This document shows, piece by piece, positions 16,689 through 26,729 of a DNA stretch of 64,000 nt (position 1 is its first letter; the number at the start of each line of letters is the position of its first letter). Both the position numbers and the translations under genes were made by a program. This DNA is from CAXTKD01 sp964244885. GTDB taxonomy: Bacteria; Pseudomonadota; Alphaproteobacteria; Sphingomonadales; Sphingomonadaceae. The stretch covers positions 1-64,000 of the forward strand of contig CAXTKD010000012.1 of the NCBI GenBank assembly GCA_964244885.1, given 5' to 3'. The notes under the pieces are model-generated. The model made no database searches and was not told the DNA's origin. It worked only from the letters and a program-made list of their open reading frames with translations.

Positions 16689-17690
16689 ATGCCCCGCCCG
16701 CTCGACATCCTCGACGAGATTCGCCGCCTGATGGACGAGGGCGGAATCCTGCCGACTCCCGCCAATTACGATGTCTGCCACCGCTATGTGACGCACAGCG
16801 ACCAGGCGGTTTGGGCGGCGGTCGCCGATGCGATCCGGAAGGACGGCCGGCTGACCGCCGAGGCGCTGACGCAAATCCAGGAACAGACCGGGCAGACGCC
16901 CGACGGCCCGGGCTCGGCGCCGTTCCTGGCAAGGGTCGAAAGCCAGCTCGCGGAGGTCGGCGCCTATTTGAAGGACGCCAGTGGCGACGCCGAGACCTAT
17001 GGTAAGGCGCTCGAAGCAGGGCGGAGCGAAATCTCGCTTGCGGTCGAAGAGACTCGCGCCACGCGGCTGCTCGCGGGGCTCGCGGCGGCGACCGACGAGA
17101 TGGTCGCCCAGACCGCCAAGCTCAACGCCAGGCTTCGCCATTCGAGCGAGGAGGTCGCGCAGATGCGGCGCGAGCTCGACAAGGCGCGCCGCGACACGAT
17201 GCGCGATTCGCTGACCGGACTTCCCAATCGCCGCGCCTTCGACGCGCAGATCGCCGAGCTGTCGGCGGCGGCGGACGCCGGCGGCGCGCCGCTGACGCTC
17301 GCCTTCTGCGATGTCGATCACTTCAAGAAATTCAACGATACCTGGGGCCACCGAATCGGCGACGACGTATTGCGGCTGGTCGGCGTCCGCATGGTCGACG
17401 CCTTCCAGGCGAGCGGCTTCCCGGCGCGTTACGGCGGCGAGGAATTCGTGGCGATCCTGCCCAGGCTCCAGCCGTGCGAGGCGCTGGCGGTCGCCGACAA
17501 GTTCCGCACCTCGATCAGCGCCCGGTCGCTCAAGCGGCGCGGCGACGGCAAGGACATCGGCCGGGTGACGATCTCGGTCGGCCTCGCCACCAGGCGGCCC
17601 GGCGAAAGCGCCGACAGCCTGATCGAACGCGCCGACGCCGCACTCTACCGCGCCAAGGGCGAAGGCCGCGATCGGGTAGTGGCGGCATAG
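16689..17690 (+). CDS. Diguanylate cyclase (GGDEF domain)
   Basis: A 333-residue soluble diguanylate cyclase that condenses two GTP into c-di-GMP. Residues 1-160 form a helical N-terminal region of unknown sensing role with a coiled-coil linker (about 120-165). The GGDEF domain follows: DSLTGLPNRRAF, FCDVDHFKKFNDTWGH and the active-site motif YGGEEF near residue 245. The RxxD inhibitory site five residues before GGEEF is missing, so product inhibition at the usual I-site is unlikely. No membrane segments. It converges on the 2OG oxygenase gene with only two bases between stops. Confidence 0.92.
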   Translation: MPRPLDILDEIRRLMDEGGILPTPANYDVCHRYVTHSDQAVWAAVADAIRKDGRLTAEALTQIQEQTGQTPDGPGSAPFLARVESQLAEVGAYLKDASGDAETYGKALEAGRSEISLAVEETRATRLLAGLAAATDEMVAQTAKLNARLRHSSEEVAQMRRELDKARRDTMRDSLTGLPNRRAFDAQIAELSAAADAGGAPLTLAFCDVDHFKKFNDTWGHRIGDDVLRLVGVRMVDAFQASGFPARYGGEEFVAILPRLQPCEALAVADKFRTSISARSLKRRGDGKDIGRVTISVGLATRRPGESADSLIERADAALYRAKGEGRDRVVAA

Positions 17691-17692
17691 CC

Positions 17693-18369
17693 TCACGCCG
17701 CGTCGTGGAAGATAATCCCGAGTGTGTGGCGCCGGCCTGATCGCAGCGCGCTGACGCCGTGGCGGTGCACGACGCGGTAATCGCCGCGCGAACCCTTCAC
17801 CGGCCGTCTATTCACCGCGAACACCACGGCGTCGCCCTTGCTGAGCGGTACGACCGAGACGCGCGACTGCATGCGCGGCCGCCGCTCGGTCAGCACGAAC
17901 TCGCCGCCGTCGAAGTCGGCACCCGGCGCCGATAGAAGCACCGCGACCTGAAGCGGAAAGACGTGCTCGCCGTAGAGATCCTGATGCAGGCAATTATAGT
18001 CGCCGGGGCCATAGCGGAGAAGCAGCGGCGTCGGGCGGACTTGCCCTGCGTCGTGGCAGCGCGCGAGGAAGTCGGCATGGTCGGCTGGGAAGCGCGTGTC
18101 GACGCCCATCCGCTCGTGCCAGCGGTTCGCGAACCCGGCGAGCGGCGGGTAGAGCGCGGTGCGCAGCCGCTCGACCAGCGGGGGCAGCGGATAGGCGAAA
18201 TAGCGGTACTCGCCGCGCCCGTAGCCGTGCCGCGCCATGACGACGTGGTTGCGGAAGCCCTCGCCGTCGTAGAGCGCCGCAGTGGCGTCGCACTCGGCGG
18301 GCGACAGCAGGGCGGGCAGCACCCCCCAGCCCTGCGCGTCGAGGTCACCCTCGACTCTTCGCCAGTCCG

Positions 18370-18373
<4 letters not shown>
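17693..18373 (-). CDS. 2OG-Fe(II) oxygenase in the ada operon
   Basis: A 226-residue 2-oxoglutarate/Fe(II)-dependent oxygenase of the prolyl-4-hydroxylase-like type. Iron ligands are the HxD in CLHQDLYGEH and a distal histidine in VVHRHGVSAL; the arginine in GRRHTLGIIFHD should bind 2-oxoglutarate. It starts with GTG overlapping the ada stop (GTGA), so it is made from the ada message, which suggests a role in the alkylation response. It is not a close AlkB relative; a separate AlkB gene lies at 27163. Whether it acts on DNA, RNA or protein is unknown. Confidence 0.85.
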
Positions 18374-19425
<1,052 letters not shown>

Positions 19426-19564
19426 GGTCTGTTCCTTCTCGCGTCCTGTCGATGAGGGCAACATGGCGGCGCGCGTCCAGGCTCGCACTCCGGGTCTTGC
19501 GGTTGAATCGAGAATGCCGCAATGCCGCGCTCGAAGGCCGGGTTCGTCCGGGCTTCAGATCGCG

Positions 19565-19757
19565 CCGGTGCCTTCGCGAGAAGGCTTAATCGGGAATGCG
19601 GTGCGGGTGGGCAAGCCACCCAAATCCGCGGCTGTCCCTGCAACTGTAAGCGGATAGCGCGATGCACGGGCTCCTCTAGGGGGAGCAGCCACTGGGCCAA
19701 AAGCCTGGGAAGGTGTGCATCAAGCTGTGACCCGCGAGCCAGGAGACCTGCCGGCGC
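19565..19757 (+). ncRNA. Cobalamin riboswitch
   Basis: An adenosylcobalamin-type aptamer lies in the leader of btuB. In order are GGTGCC, a GGGAATGCGGT segment, AAATCCGCGGCTGTCCC with CAACTGTAAGCGG, GCCACTG, CCTGGGAAGG and the B12 box AGCCAGGAGACCTGCC (19737-19752). All core blocks and their order match the family. Binding of cobalamin is expected to reduce expression of the downstream btu genes. About 185 bases separate the aptamer from the btuB ATG; the expression platform could not be resolved by eye. Confidence 0.95.
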
Positions 19758-19943
19758 ATTGGTCGCTCTTGCCTTGGCCCAGGGATTGGCCGCGGCACGG
19801 AACTCCGTCTGAGCGACGAAGAGGCGGCGGGGGCCGTCTCGGTGTGCCGCGCCGGGCGCCATGCGTCCGTTCGGCGAGGCGCGCCGGCCGCTCGCGGCAG
19901 GCCCCTGTCGGTTGTCGCCGACGCACGGAGCCTGACGATCCCC

Positions 19944-21851
19944 ATGTTCAAATTTTCAATCTCGCTGCTGGCGCTTGTCGCGTCGGCCCCTTCGCTTGCC
20001 GCCGATGAGGCCGCCGACGAGACGATCGTCGTCACCGCCTCGCGCTCAGGCGATCCCATCCGTGTCGACATGCTTGGCTCGTCGGTCACGGTGATCGACG
20101 CCAAGCAGCTCGAGGATCGCCAGACCCGCGTCCTCTCGGACATCCTTCGCGACGTGCCGGGAGTCGCGGTCAGCCGCTCGGGCGGCCCCGGCGGCTTCAC
20201 CCAGGTCCGCATGCGCGGCGCCGAGGCCAACCACACGCTGACATTGATCGACGGCATCGAGGTATCCGACCCCTATCAGGGCGAGTTCGATTACTCGACG
20301 CTGATCGCCGACGATGTCGCGCGGATCGAGGTGCTGCGCGGCCAGCAGAGCGCGCTCTACGGATCGGACGCGATCGGCGGCGTCATCCACTACATCACGC
20401 TCAGCGGCCGCGAAGCGCCGGGCTTCAGCGCGCGGGCCGAGGGCGGATCGTTCGGCACGTTCAGCGGCGCGGCGCGCGCCGCCGGTGTGTCGGGAGCGTT
20501 GGATTACGCACTGTCCGCATCCTACCTGCGCAGCGACGGCACGCCGACGGCCCGCAACGGCACGCGCGACGTGGGGGTCGAGAGCCTGGCGCTGTCGTTC
20601 AAGTCGACGCTTGAAGTGACCGAGACCCTCAAGTTCACCGCGGTCGGCCGCTACAGCGACACCGACGCCGATACCAACAACAGCAGTTTCGCAGCCGGCC
20701 CGCTGTTCGGGTTCATCGTCGACACGCCCGGTTCCCACAGCAAGAACCGCGCTCTCTACGGCCTGATAAAGGGCGAGCTGTCGTCGCTTGACGACCGGCT
20801 GACAAACGTCCTGTCGGCGCAGGTCGCCGACACCAAGCGCGACGGCTACGCGTCCTTCGGCCGCTCGTCGGGCGACAAGGGCCTGCGCACCAAGGCGTCC
20901 TACGAAGGCGCGTTCCGCTTCGGCAGCGACAGCGTGAAGCAGCGCGTCACGCTGGCGGTCGATGCCGAGCGCGAGCGCTACCAGAATACCGACCCGTCGG
21001 GCTTCGCCTTCACCGGCAAGCGCCATGCCGACAACCTTGGCATCGTCGGCCAGTACGACGTCACGGTTAACGACGCGCTGGCGATCGGCGCCTCGCTCCG
21101 CCGGGACGAGAACGACCGCTTCGACGATGCGACGACCTACCGGGTCCAGGGCAGCTACCGCTTCGCCAGCGGCACCCGCCTTCGCGCCGCGGCGGGCTCG
21201 GGCATCAAGAACCCCGGATTCTACGAGCTCTACGGCTATTCGGACGGCCGCTACGTCGGCAATCCGAACCTGAAGCCGGAGAAATCGAAGGGCTGGGAAG
21301 CGGGCGTCGAGCAGGCGTTTGGCGACGCGCTGATCGGCGTCACCTACTTCCGCAACCGGCTGGAGGACGAAATCGTCACCACCTACCCGGCGCCAACGTT
21401 CGTCGCGTCGCCCGCCAACAGCGCCGCGACCTCGCGCCAGCGCGGGATCGAGGCGTTCGCGCAGGCGAAGCTGGGGCAGGGCTTCCAGCTCGACGCCAGC
21501 TACACGCATCTCCACGCCCGCGAAGCGGGGCTGGAGGAGGTGCGCCGCGCCCCCAACATCGCCAGCCTCAACCTCGACTGGCGTGCGCCGGAGGACAAGG
21601 GCGGCGTGACGCTCACGGTGCGCTACAATGGCGCGCAGAAGGACTTGGCCTATATCGATCCGAGCTTCGTGCCGGTCCGCGTGACGCTCGGCGACTATAC
21701 GCTGGTCAACCTGTCGGCGGACTGGACGGTTGCCAGGGGAATTTCGGTGTTCGGACGTGTCGAGAACCTGCTGAACGATAATTACGAAGACCTGTTCAGC
21801 TACGCGACGCCGAAGCGCGCCGCCTACGCCGGCGTGAAGCTCCGCTTCTGA
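19944..21851 (+). CDS. btuB: TonB-dependent vitamin B12 receptor
   Basis: A 635-residue outer-membrane receptor. A signal peptide of about 19 residues is followed by the TonB box ETIVVTASR, then a plug domain (VLSDILRDVPGV, RMRGAEANHTLTLIDGI, IEVLRGQQSALYGSDAIGG) and a 22-strand barrel ending in aromatic YAGVKLRF. It sits behind a cobalamin riboswitch and ahead of btuF, btuC and btuD, so it is assigned to cobalamin import rather than siderophores. The frame is open upstream into the leader, but the signal peptide fixes the ATG at 19944. Confidence 0.94.
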   Translation: MFKFSISLLALVASAPSLAADEAADETIVVTASRSGDPIRVDMLGSSVTVIDAKQLEDRQTRVLSDILRDVPGVAVSRSGGPGGFTQVRMRGAEANHTLTLIDGIEVSDPYQGEFDYSTLIADDVARIEVLRGQQSALYGSDAIGGVIHYITLSGREAPGFSARAEGGSFGTFSGAARAAGVSGALDYALSASYLRSDGTPTARNGTRDVGVESLALSFKSTLEVTETLKFTAVGRYSDTDADTNNSSFAAGPLFGFIVDTPGSHSKNRALYGLIKGELSSLDDRLTNVLSAQVADTKRDGYASFGRSSGDKGLRTKASYEGAFRFGSDSVKQRVTLAVDAERERYQNTDPSGFAFTGKRHADNLGIVGQYDVTVNDALAIGASLRRDENDRFDDATTYRVQGSYRFASGTRLRAAAGSGIKNPGFYELYGYSDGRYVGNPNLKPEKSKGWEAGVEQAFGDALIGVTYFRNRLEDEIVTTYPAPTFVASPANSAATSRQRGIEAFAQAKLGQGFQLDASYTHLHAREAGLEEVRRAPNIASLNLDWRAPEDKGGVTLTVRYNGAQKDLAYIDPSFVPVRVTLGDYTLVNLSADWTVARGISVFGRVENLLNDNYEDLFSYATPKRAAYAGVKLRF

Positions 21852-22777
21852 TGCGACACGCGCGCGTCCTCGCCGCCTTGCTGCTCGGGAGCCTGCTCCC
21901 GGGCGGTGCGGCGGCGGGGACGCGCGTCATGTCGATCGGCCTCTGCGCCGACCAATATGTGCTGGCGCTGCTGCCGCCGCGGCGAATCGCCTCGGTGACC
22001 TGGCTGGCGCGCGACGCGGCCAGCCCGGCCGTCGCGGCGGCGGCGCGCAAGGTCGGAGTCAACCACCAGAGCGCCGAGGAGGTGCTTCGGCAGCGGCCCG
22101 GCCTCGTCGTCGCCGACGCCTTCAGCGATCCGGCGACCAAGGGCATGCTCAAGCGGCTCGGTGTGCCGATGATTGAGCTGCCCTACGCCAGCGACTTCGC
22201 CACGATCCGCGCGGCGACCCTGATGCTGGGCAAGGCCGCCGACGCGCTGCCGCGCGCCCGCGTTTTGGCGGCGAAGATGGATGCCGCTTTAGCATCGCTC
22301 GCCGTATCCCCGGTTCCGGGGCGGCCGCGCGTCGCCGCGTGGGACGGCAGCGGCAGCCTGCCGCCGAAAGGCTCGCTCTACGACGCCGCGATCACGGCGG
22401 CGGGCGCACGCAACGTAGGGCGCGAGGCGGCAAGGCGCGGCGGCTTCCGCACCGAGGCCCTCCTCGCCAGCCGCCCCGATTTCCTGCTCCACGACGACAA
22501 GATTCTGAAAACCTCGGGTCGCCAGGCCGACCTCGTCGGCCACCCCCTCGCGCGCCGCCTCTACCGCAACCGCCAGATCACCATCCCGCAGGAGCAATTC
22601 GTCTGCGGCACCCCCGCGACGGTCGGGGCGGCGGTGCAGCTGAACCGCGACCTGCGCCGTGCTGCTTCCCCAAACCCCCAACCTCCGTTTGCCCTGAGCC
22701 TGTCGAAGGGCGAGATCGCACCGCCGCGCGGGCCACGTCCTTCGACAAGCTCAGGACGAACGGGCGTGGGAGGGTGA
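21851..22777 (+). CDS. btuF: Cobalamin ABC transporter substrate-binding protein (repeat-extended)
   Basis: A 308-residue periplasmic binding protein of the BtuF/FecB type, delivering cobalamin to BtuCD. A signal peptide ends near GGAAAG; the family segment VMSIGLCADQYVLALLP follows and a lysine/alanine-rich helix links two lobes. The ATG overlaps the btuB stop by one base. From about residue 278 the protein runs into a dispersed palindromic element, which encodes FALSLSKGEIAPP and RPSTSSGRT before a new stop. The fold should be complete before that point, so the tail is probably a harmless extension. Confidence 0.88.
   Translation: MRHARVLAALLLGSLLPGGAAAGTRVMSIGLCADQYVLALLPPRRIASVTWLARDAASPAVAAAARKVGVNHQSAEEVLRQRPGLVVADAFSDPATKGMLKRLGVPMIELPYASDFATIRAATLMLGKAADALPRARVLAAKMDAALASLAVSPVPGRPRVAAWDGSGSLPPKGSLYDAAITAAGARNVGREAARRGGFRTEALLASRPDFLLHDDKILKTSGRQADLVGHPLARRLYRNRQITIPQEQFVCGTPATVGAAVQLNRDLRRAASPNPQPPFALSLSKGEIAPPRGPRPSTSSGRTGVGG
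22685..22763. repeat. Dispersed 79-bp palindromic element, copy 1 (in btuF)
   Basis: Arms at about 22685-22711 and 22737-22763 are related to GTCCTTCGACAAGCTCAGGA and its complement. The 25-base centre is almost the exact reverse complement of the centre of the copy at 60691-60769. It occupies the 3' end of btuF. Confidence 0.88.
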
Positions 22778-22779
22778 CG

Positions 22780-23757
22780 ATGAAGCTCCCGCTTCCGCTG
22801 CTCCTCGCCCTCATAACGGTTTCCGCTGCCTCCCTCCTCGCAGGCGCGGTCTGGCTTACCCCCAGCGAACTGCTCTCCGGCCTCGCCGACACCCACGCCT
22901 CGCTCCCCCGCCTCATCCTTCTCGACATTCGCCTGCCGCGCCTGATCCTCGCGTTGCTCGCCGGCGGCATCCTGGGCCTGTCGGGCGCGGTGCTGCAGGG
23001 CCTGCTGCGCAACCCGCTCGCCGAGCCCGGCCTGCTCGGCGTCTCGCCAGGGGCGGCGCTCGGCGCGGTGATCGCGATCTATTATGGCTTCGCGCAGCAG
23101 TTCGCGCTCGCCACCCCGCTGTTCGCGCTCGCCGGGGCGGGCGTTGCGACCGGGCTGGCGCTGACCCTCTCGCGCGGCGGCGGGACGCTGGCGCTGATCC
23201 TCGCGGGCGCGGCGATCTCCAGCCTGGCCGGCGCGGGGATCGCGCTGGCGCTCAATCTCGCGCCCGATCCCTATGGCGCCTACGAGATCATGACCTGGCT
23301 GATGGGCTCGCTCGCCGATCGCAGCTGGGATCATGTGGTTCTCGCGGCGCCCTTCGTGCTCGCCGGGGCGGCGCTGCTGTTCCTGACCGCCCCGGCGCTC
23401 GACTCGCTGGCGCTCGGCGAGGCGCAGGCCGAGAGCCTCGGCATCGACCTCCGGCGCACCCGCCTGCTGGCCTTGGCCGGAACCGCGCTCGGCGTCGGCG
23501 CGGCGACGGCGGTGGCGGGGGCGATCGGCTTCGTCGGGCTGCTCGCGCCGCATATCGTGCGGCCGTTCGTCGGCCACCGGCCGGGCGCGACCCTGCTGCC
23601 CGCGAGCCTGCTCGGCGCGCTGATCGTGACTCTCGCCGACCTCGTGGCGCGGCTGGTGCGGATCGGGCCGGAGCTTCGGCTCGGCGTGCTGATCAGCCTC
23701 GTCGGCGCGCCGTTCTTCCTGTGGATGGTCGTCCACCTGCGCAGGACCGCGCCATGA
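22780..23757 (+). CDS. btuC: Cobalamin ABC transporter permease
   Basis: A 325-residue FecCD-family permease with about ten membrane helices. Family features include RLPRLILALLAGGILGLSGA near the start, GLLRNPLAEPGLLGVSPGA, and GFVGLLAPHIVRPFVG, which contacts the ATPase. It begins two bases after the btuF stop, with GGGAGGG as ribosome site placed just after the palindromic element. Its stop overlaps the btuD start (ATGA). It should transport cobalamin across the inner membrane with BtuD and BtuF. Confidence 0.93.
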   Translation: MKLPLPLLLALITVSAASLLAGAVWLTPSELLSGLADTHASLPRLILLDIRLPRLILALLAGGILGLSGAVLQGLLRNPLAEPGLLGVSPGAALGAVIAIYYGFAQQFALATPLFALAGAGVATGLALTLSRGGGTLALILAGAAISSLAGAGIALALNLAPDPYGAYEIMTWLMGSLADRSWDHVVLAAPFVLAGAALLFLTAPALDSLALGEAQAESLGIDLRRTRLLALAGTALGVGAATAVAGAIGFVGLLAPHIVRPFVGHRPGATLLPASLLGALIVTLADLVARLVRIGPELRLGVLISLVGAPFFLWMVVHLRRTAP

Positions 23758-24530
23758 GCGTGCTGGCGCTCGAAGGCGTCTCCGCGCGGCGCGGCAAGCG
23801 GCTCGTTCTCGACCGAGTCGATGCGCGCTTCGAGGCCGGCCGCCTGACCGCGGTGATCGGACCGAACGGCGCGGGCAAGAGCACGCTGCTGGCGGTCGCC
23901 GCCGGGCTGCTGCCAGTCGATGCCGGAGCGGTGACGCTCGACGGCGCGCCGCTTGCTTCGATCGGCCGCAAGGCGTTGGCCCGCCGCCGCGCCTACCTGC
24001 CGCAGAACGCGCGCGCCGAGTGGCCGATCAGCGTCGAGCGTGTCGTCGCGCTTGGCCTCACGCCGTCGCTGCCGGCGTTCGGCCAGCTCCCCGCCGGCGT
24101 CCAGCCGCGAATCGACGCCGCTCTGGCGGCGCACGACCTGCTCGGTCTTCGCAACCGTCCGGCGACCGCGCTATCGGGCGGCGAGCTGGCGCGCGCCATG
24201 CTCGCCCGCGCGACGGTCGGCGACCCGCACGTCCTGATCGTCGACGAGCCGACCGCCGGCCTCGATCCGCGCCATGCGCTCGACGCCGTGGCGCGGCTGC
24301 GCGCCCGCGCCGACGGGGCTTGCGCGGTGGTGATGGCGATCCACGATCTCGACCTCGCGCTCCGCGTCGCCGACGATGTCGTGGCGCTGCGCGATGGCCG
24401 CGTGGTCGCCGCCGGCCCGGTCGCCGGGGCGGTGACGGCGGCGATGCTGGGCGAGCTTTACGACGTTCGGGTCCAGCTGAACCGCTCGGACGAAGGCTGG
24501 TCGCTGCGCTACCTTCCTAACCTGGGATAA
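23754..24530 (+). CDS. btuD: Cobalamin ABC transporter ATPase
   Basis: A 258-residue ABC ATPase energising BtuC. Walker A is GPNGAGKST, the Q-loop is in YLPQNAR, the signature is LSGGELARA, Walker B is VLIVDEPT and the H-loop is AIHDLD. The ATG lies inside the btuC stop (ATGA), so the subunits are translationally coupled. It is the last gene of the riboswitch-controlled operon; no cobalamin synthesis genes are present in the window. Confidence 0.93.
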   Translation: MSVLALEGVSARRGKRLVLDRVDARFEAGRLTAVIGPNGAGKSTLLAVAAGLLPVDAGAVTLDGAPLASIGRKALARRRAYLPQNARAEWPISVERVVALGLTPSLPAFGQLPAGVQPRIDAALAAHDLLGLRNRPATALSGGELARAMLARATVGDPHVLIVDEPTAGLDPRHALDAVARLRARADGACAVVMAIHDLDLALRVADDVVALRDGRVVAAGPVAGAVTAAMLGELYDVRVQLNRSDEGWSLRYLPNLG

Positions 24531-24607
24531 GCGCCGGAACCTGCTCGCTCGCCTCGGGTTCAAAAGGCTTCCCGCCGCCGGCTGGCGGCCGTCCCACGGA
24601 GAGCGAC

Positions 24608-25192
24608 ATGGCAGCCGAATATCCCGAAGACGACGGGCCCGCGACGGCCTCGCGCGACAGCGATGGCGAGGCAGGCGCGGTCGAGCGGGACGAAGGCGCG
24701 ATCGTCGGCCGCACCGTGACGATCAACCGCCCGCGGAGCGAGGTCTACGCCTTTTACCGCGACTTCACGAACCTCGCGGGCGTCATGGAGAATATCGAGC
24801 GCATCGACGTGCTCGACGCCAAGCGCTCGCACTGGGTGGTGAAGGCGCCCGCCGGCAAGACGGTCGAGTGGGACGCGGTGATCACCGAGGACCGGACCGA
24901 CCGGCTGATCGCCTGGGAATCGGCGGAGGGCGCCGACGTCAGGAACGCCGGCCGCGTCGAGTTTCTCGACGCGGCGCCCGGGCGCGGCACGATGGTCCGC
25001 GCGACGATCACTTACGACCCGCCCGGCGGCGTCGTCGGCGCGTGGATCGCCAAGCTCCTGCAGCGCGAGCCCAATGTGCAGACGCGGCGCGATCTGCGGC
25101 GGCTGAAGCAGTTCCTCGAGACCGGCGAGGTCACGAGCTCGGCCAGCCCCTCGGGCCGCAAGTCCGAATCCCCAACCGAGCAAGCCCTCTAG
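24608..25192 (+). CDS. SRPBCC (START-like) domain protein
   Basis: A 194-residue protein with an acidic N-terminal tail of about 30 residues, then a cyclase/dehydrase-like SRPBCC fold: TVTINRPRSEVYAFYRDFTN, a middle strand region with WVVKAPAGKTVEWDA, and a C-terminal helix ending LLQREPNVQTRRDLRRLKQ. These proteins form a hydrophobic ligand cavity; the ligand is unknown. ACGGAG precedes the ATG. The zinc dehydrogenase gene starts 10 bases after its stop, and this pair is often found together in sphingomonads and rhizobia, suggesting one operon. Confidence 0.88.
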   Translation: MAAEYPEDDGPATASRDSDGEAGAVERDEGAIVGRTVTINRPRSEVYAFYRDFTNLAGVMENIERIDVLDAKRSHWVVKAPAGKTVEWDAVITEDRTDRLIAWESAEGADVRNAGRVEFLDAAPGRGTMVRATITYDPPGGVVGAWIAKLLQREPNVQTRRDLRRLKQFLETGEVTSSASPSGRKSESPTEQAL

Positions 25193-25202
25193 GAGAACAC
25201 CC

Positions 25203-26390
25203 ATGCGCGCAGTTACCTGGCAGGGCCGCCATAAGGTCCAGGTCGACACCGTCCCCGATCCCGAGATCGTCAATCCGCGCGATTGCATCATCAAGGTCAC
25301 CTCGACCGCGATCTGCGGTTCGGACCTCCATCTTTACGATGGCTATATCCCGACGATGCGCCACGGCGACATCCTGGGCCACGAATTCATGGGCGAGGTG
25401 GTCGAGACGGGAGCTAAGAGCACGCTCCAGATCGGCCAGCGCGTCGTCGTGCCGTTCACCGTGTCGTGCGGCGAGTGCTTCTTCTGCGGCAAGCATCAGT
25501 ACGCCGCTTGCGACAACTCCAATCCCGCGACCACATCGGACATGTCGGAAACGCTCTACGGCTATCCGATGGGCGGCGCCTTCGGCTACGCGCACCTGAC
25601 CGGCGGCTACGCCGGGGGTCAGGCGGACTATGTCCGCGTGCCCTATTCGGATGTCGGTCCGATCGTCATTCCGGACGGGCTCGACGACGATCAGGTGCTG
25701 TTCCTGTCGGACATTCTGCCGACCGGCTGGATGGCGGCCGAGAACGCGATGATCGAGCCCGGCGACACCGTGGCGATCTGGGGCGCCGGGCCGGTCGGCC
25801 TGTTCGCGGCGCAGTCGGCGCTGGTTCAGGGCGCGCACCGCGTGATCTCGATCGACCATTATCCGCGTCGGCTCGAACTCGCGAAGTCGATGGGCTGCGA
25901 GGTCTTGAACTTCAAGGAAACCGATGTCCGCGAGGCGCTGTTCGAGATGACCGGCGGCATAGGCCCGGACGCCTGCATCGATTGCGTCGGCATGGAAACC
26001 CACGGCCTGGGTATCGACAATATCATCGACACCGTGAAGGCGCACACCTTCCTCGGCACCGACCGACCGGGCGGCCTGCGCCAGGCGCTGATGGCGGTCC
26101 GCAAGGGCGGACGGGTGTCGATCCCCGGAGTCTATGGCGGGATGATGGACAAGTTCCCGATTGGCGCCTTCATGGAGAAGGGCCTGACGCTCAAGACCGG
26201 CCAGACTCACGTCCAGAAATACACCAAGCCGCTGCTGGAGATGATTCAGGAGGGCAAGCTCGACACCACCTTCATGATCTCCCACCGCGCCTCGCTTGAG
26301 GACGCGCCCGACATGTACAAGCACTGGCACAACGAACAGAACGACTACACCAAGATCGTCCTCAAGACCGCGCTGCCCAAGGCGGCATAG
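25203..26390 (+). CDS. Zinc-dependent alcohol dehydrogenase family protein
   Basis: A 395-residue medium-chain dehydrogenase resembling glutathione-independent formaldehyde dehydrogenase and threonine dehydrogenase relatives. Catalytic zinc ligands are in AICGSDLHLYDG and GHEFMGEV. The structural zinc loop CGECFFCGKHQYAACDN has all four cysteines. The NAD(P)-binding motif is GAGPVGLFAAQ. Substrate cannot be told from sequence. AGGAGAACACCC lies just before the ATG. It follows the SRPBCC gene and ends in a short hairpin shared with the converging small gene. Confidence 0.9.
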   Translation: MRAVTWQGRHKVQVDTVPDPEIVNPRDCIIKVTSTAICGSDLHLYDGYIPTMRHGDILGHEFMGEVVETGAKSTLQIGQRVVVPFTVSCGECFFCGKHQYAACDNSNPATTSDMSETLYGYPMGGAFGYAHLTGGYAGGQADYVRVPYSDVGPIVIPDGLDDDQVLFLSDILPTGWMAAENAMIEPGDTVAIWGAGPVGLFAAQSALVQGAHRVISIDHYPRRLELAKSMGCEVLNFKETDVREALFEMTGGIGPDACIDCVGMETHGLGIDNIIDTVKAHTFLGTDRPGGLRQALMAVRKGGRVSIPGVYGGMMDKFPIGAFMEKGLTLKTGQTHVQKYTKPLLEMIQEGKLDTTFMISHRASLEDAPDMYKHWHNEQNDYTKIVLKTALPKAA

Positions 26391-26391
26391 A

Positions 26392-26408
26392 ACGCCTGTT
26401 TAAGGCGT
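26392..26408. terminator. Short hairpin between converging genes
   Basis: ACGCCT-GTTTA-AGGCGT, a perfect 6-base stem, lies at the meeting point of two converging genes and includes the stop codon of the minus-strand gene. Possibly a weak two-way terminator. Confidence 0.4.
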
Positions 26409-26681
26409 GGACAGCCGGCGTCGGTTGGCGCGAACCTTGCGGCGGTAGTGGGCGATCGTCTTTCCCGCCGCGCCATGCGCCGTCAGCCCGAGGCCGCCGG
26501 TCATCGCGCGCGCCTGGAGCGCCAGGCCGGATTCGATCTTCTCGCTGATCATCCGCGACGTCTCGGCCTGCGCTGCGGCGCCGCCGGCGGCGAGCTTGAT
26601 CGTGCGCAGTCCGATCACCGTCGACGCCTCGATGCCGAGCGCCCAGCTGTCCATGGTGAGGCGAAGCCAGCGATTGTACAA
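26400..26681 (-). CDS. Small conserved protein, phasin-like helices, TTG start
   Basis: A 93-residue protein of unknown function with an amphipathic helical pattern (MDSWALGIEASTVIGLRTIK and the Ala-rich segment after it) and a very basic C-terminus (KVRANRRRL). It resembles small sphingomonad proteins with phasin-like helices, which is only a weak comparison. AAGGA sits seven bases before a TTG at 26681; an ATG at 26654 (MDSWALG) is an alternative with a poorer ribosome site. It follows the DUF3597 gene on the same strand after a GC hairpin. Confidence 0.6.
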   Translation of the reverse strand: MYNRWLRLTMDSWALGIEASTVIGLRTIKLAAGGAAAQAETSRMISEKIESGLALQARAMTGGLGLTAHGAAGKTIAHYRRKVRANRRRLSTP

Positions 26682-26702
26682 AATCTGATCCTTGTGAAGG
26701 CG

Positions 26703-26722
26703 GCCGGGGCCAAAGCCCCGGC
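26703..26722 (-). terminator. GC-rich hairpin after the DUF3597 gene
   Basis: GCCGGGGC-CAAA-GCCCCGGC is a perfect 8-base stem with a 4-base loop, 8 bases past the DUF3597 stop on the minus strand. No T-tract follows, so it may be an attenuator or RNA-stabilising hairpin ahead of the next gene. Confidence 0.5.
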
Positions 26723-26729
26723 GCCAATT

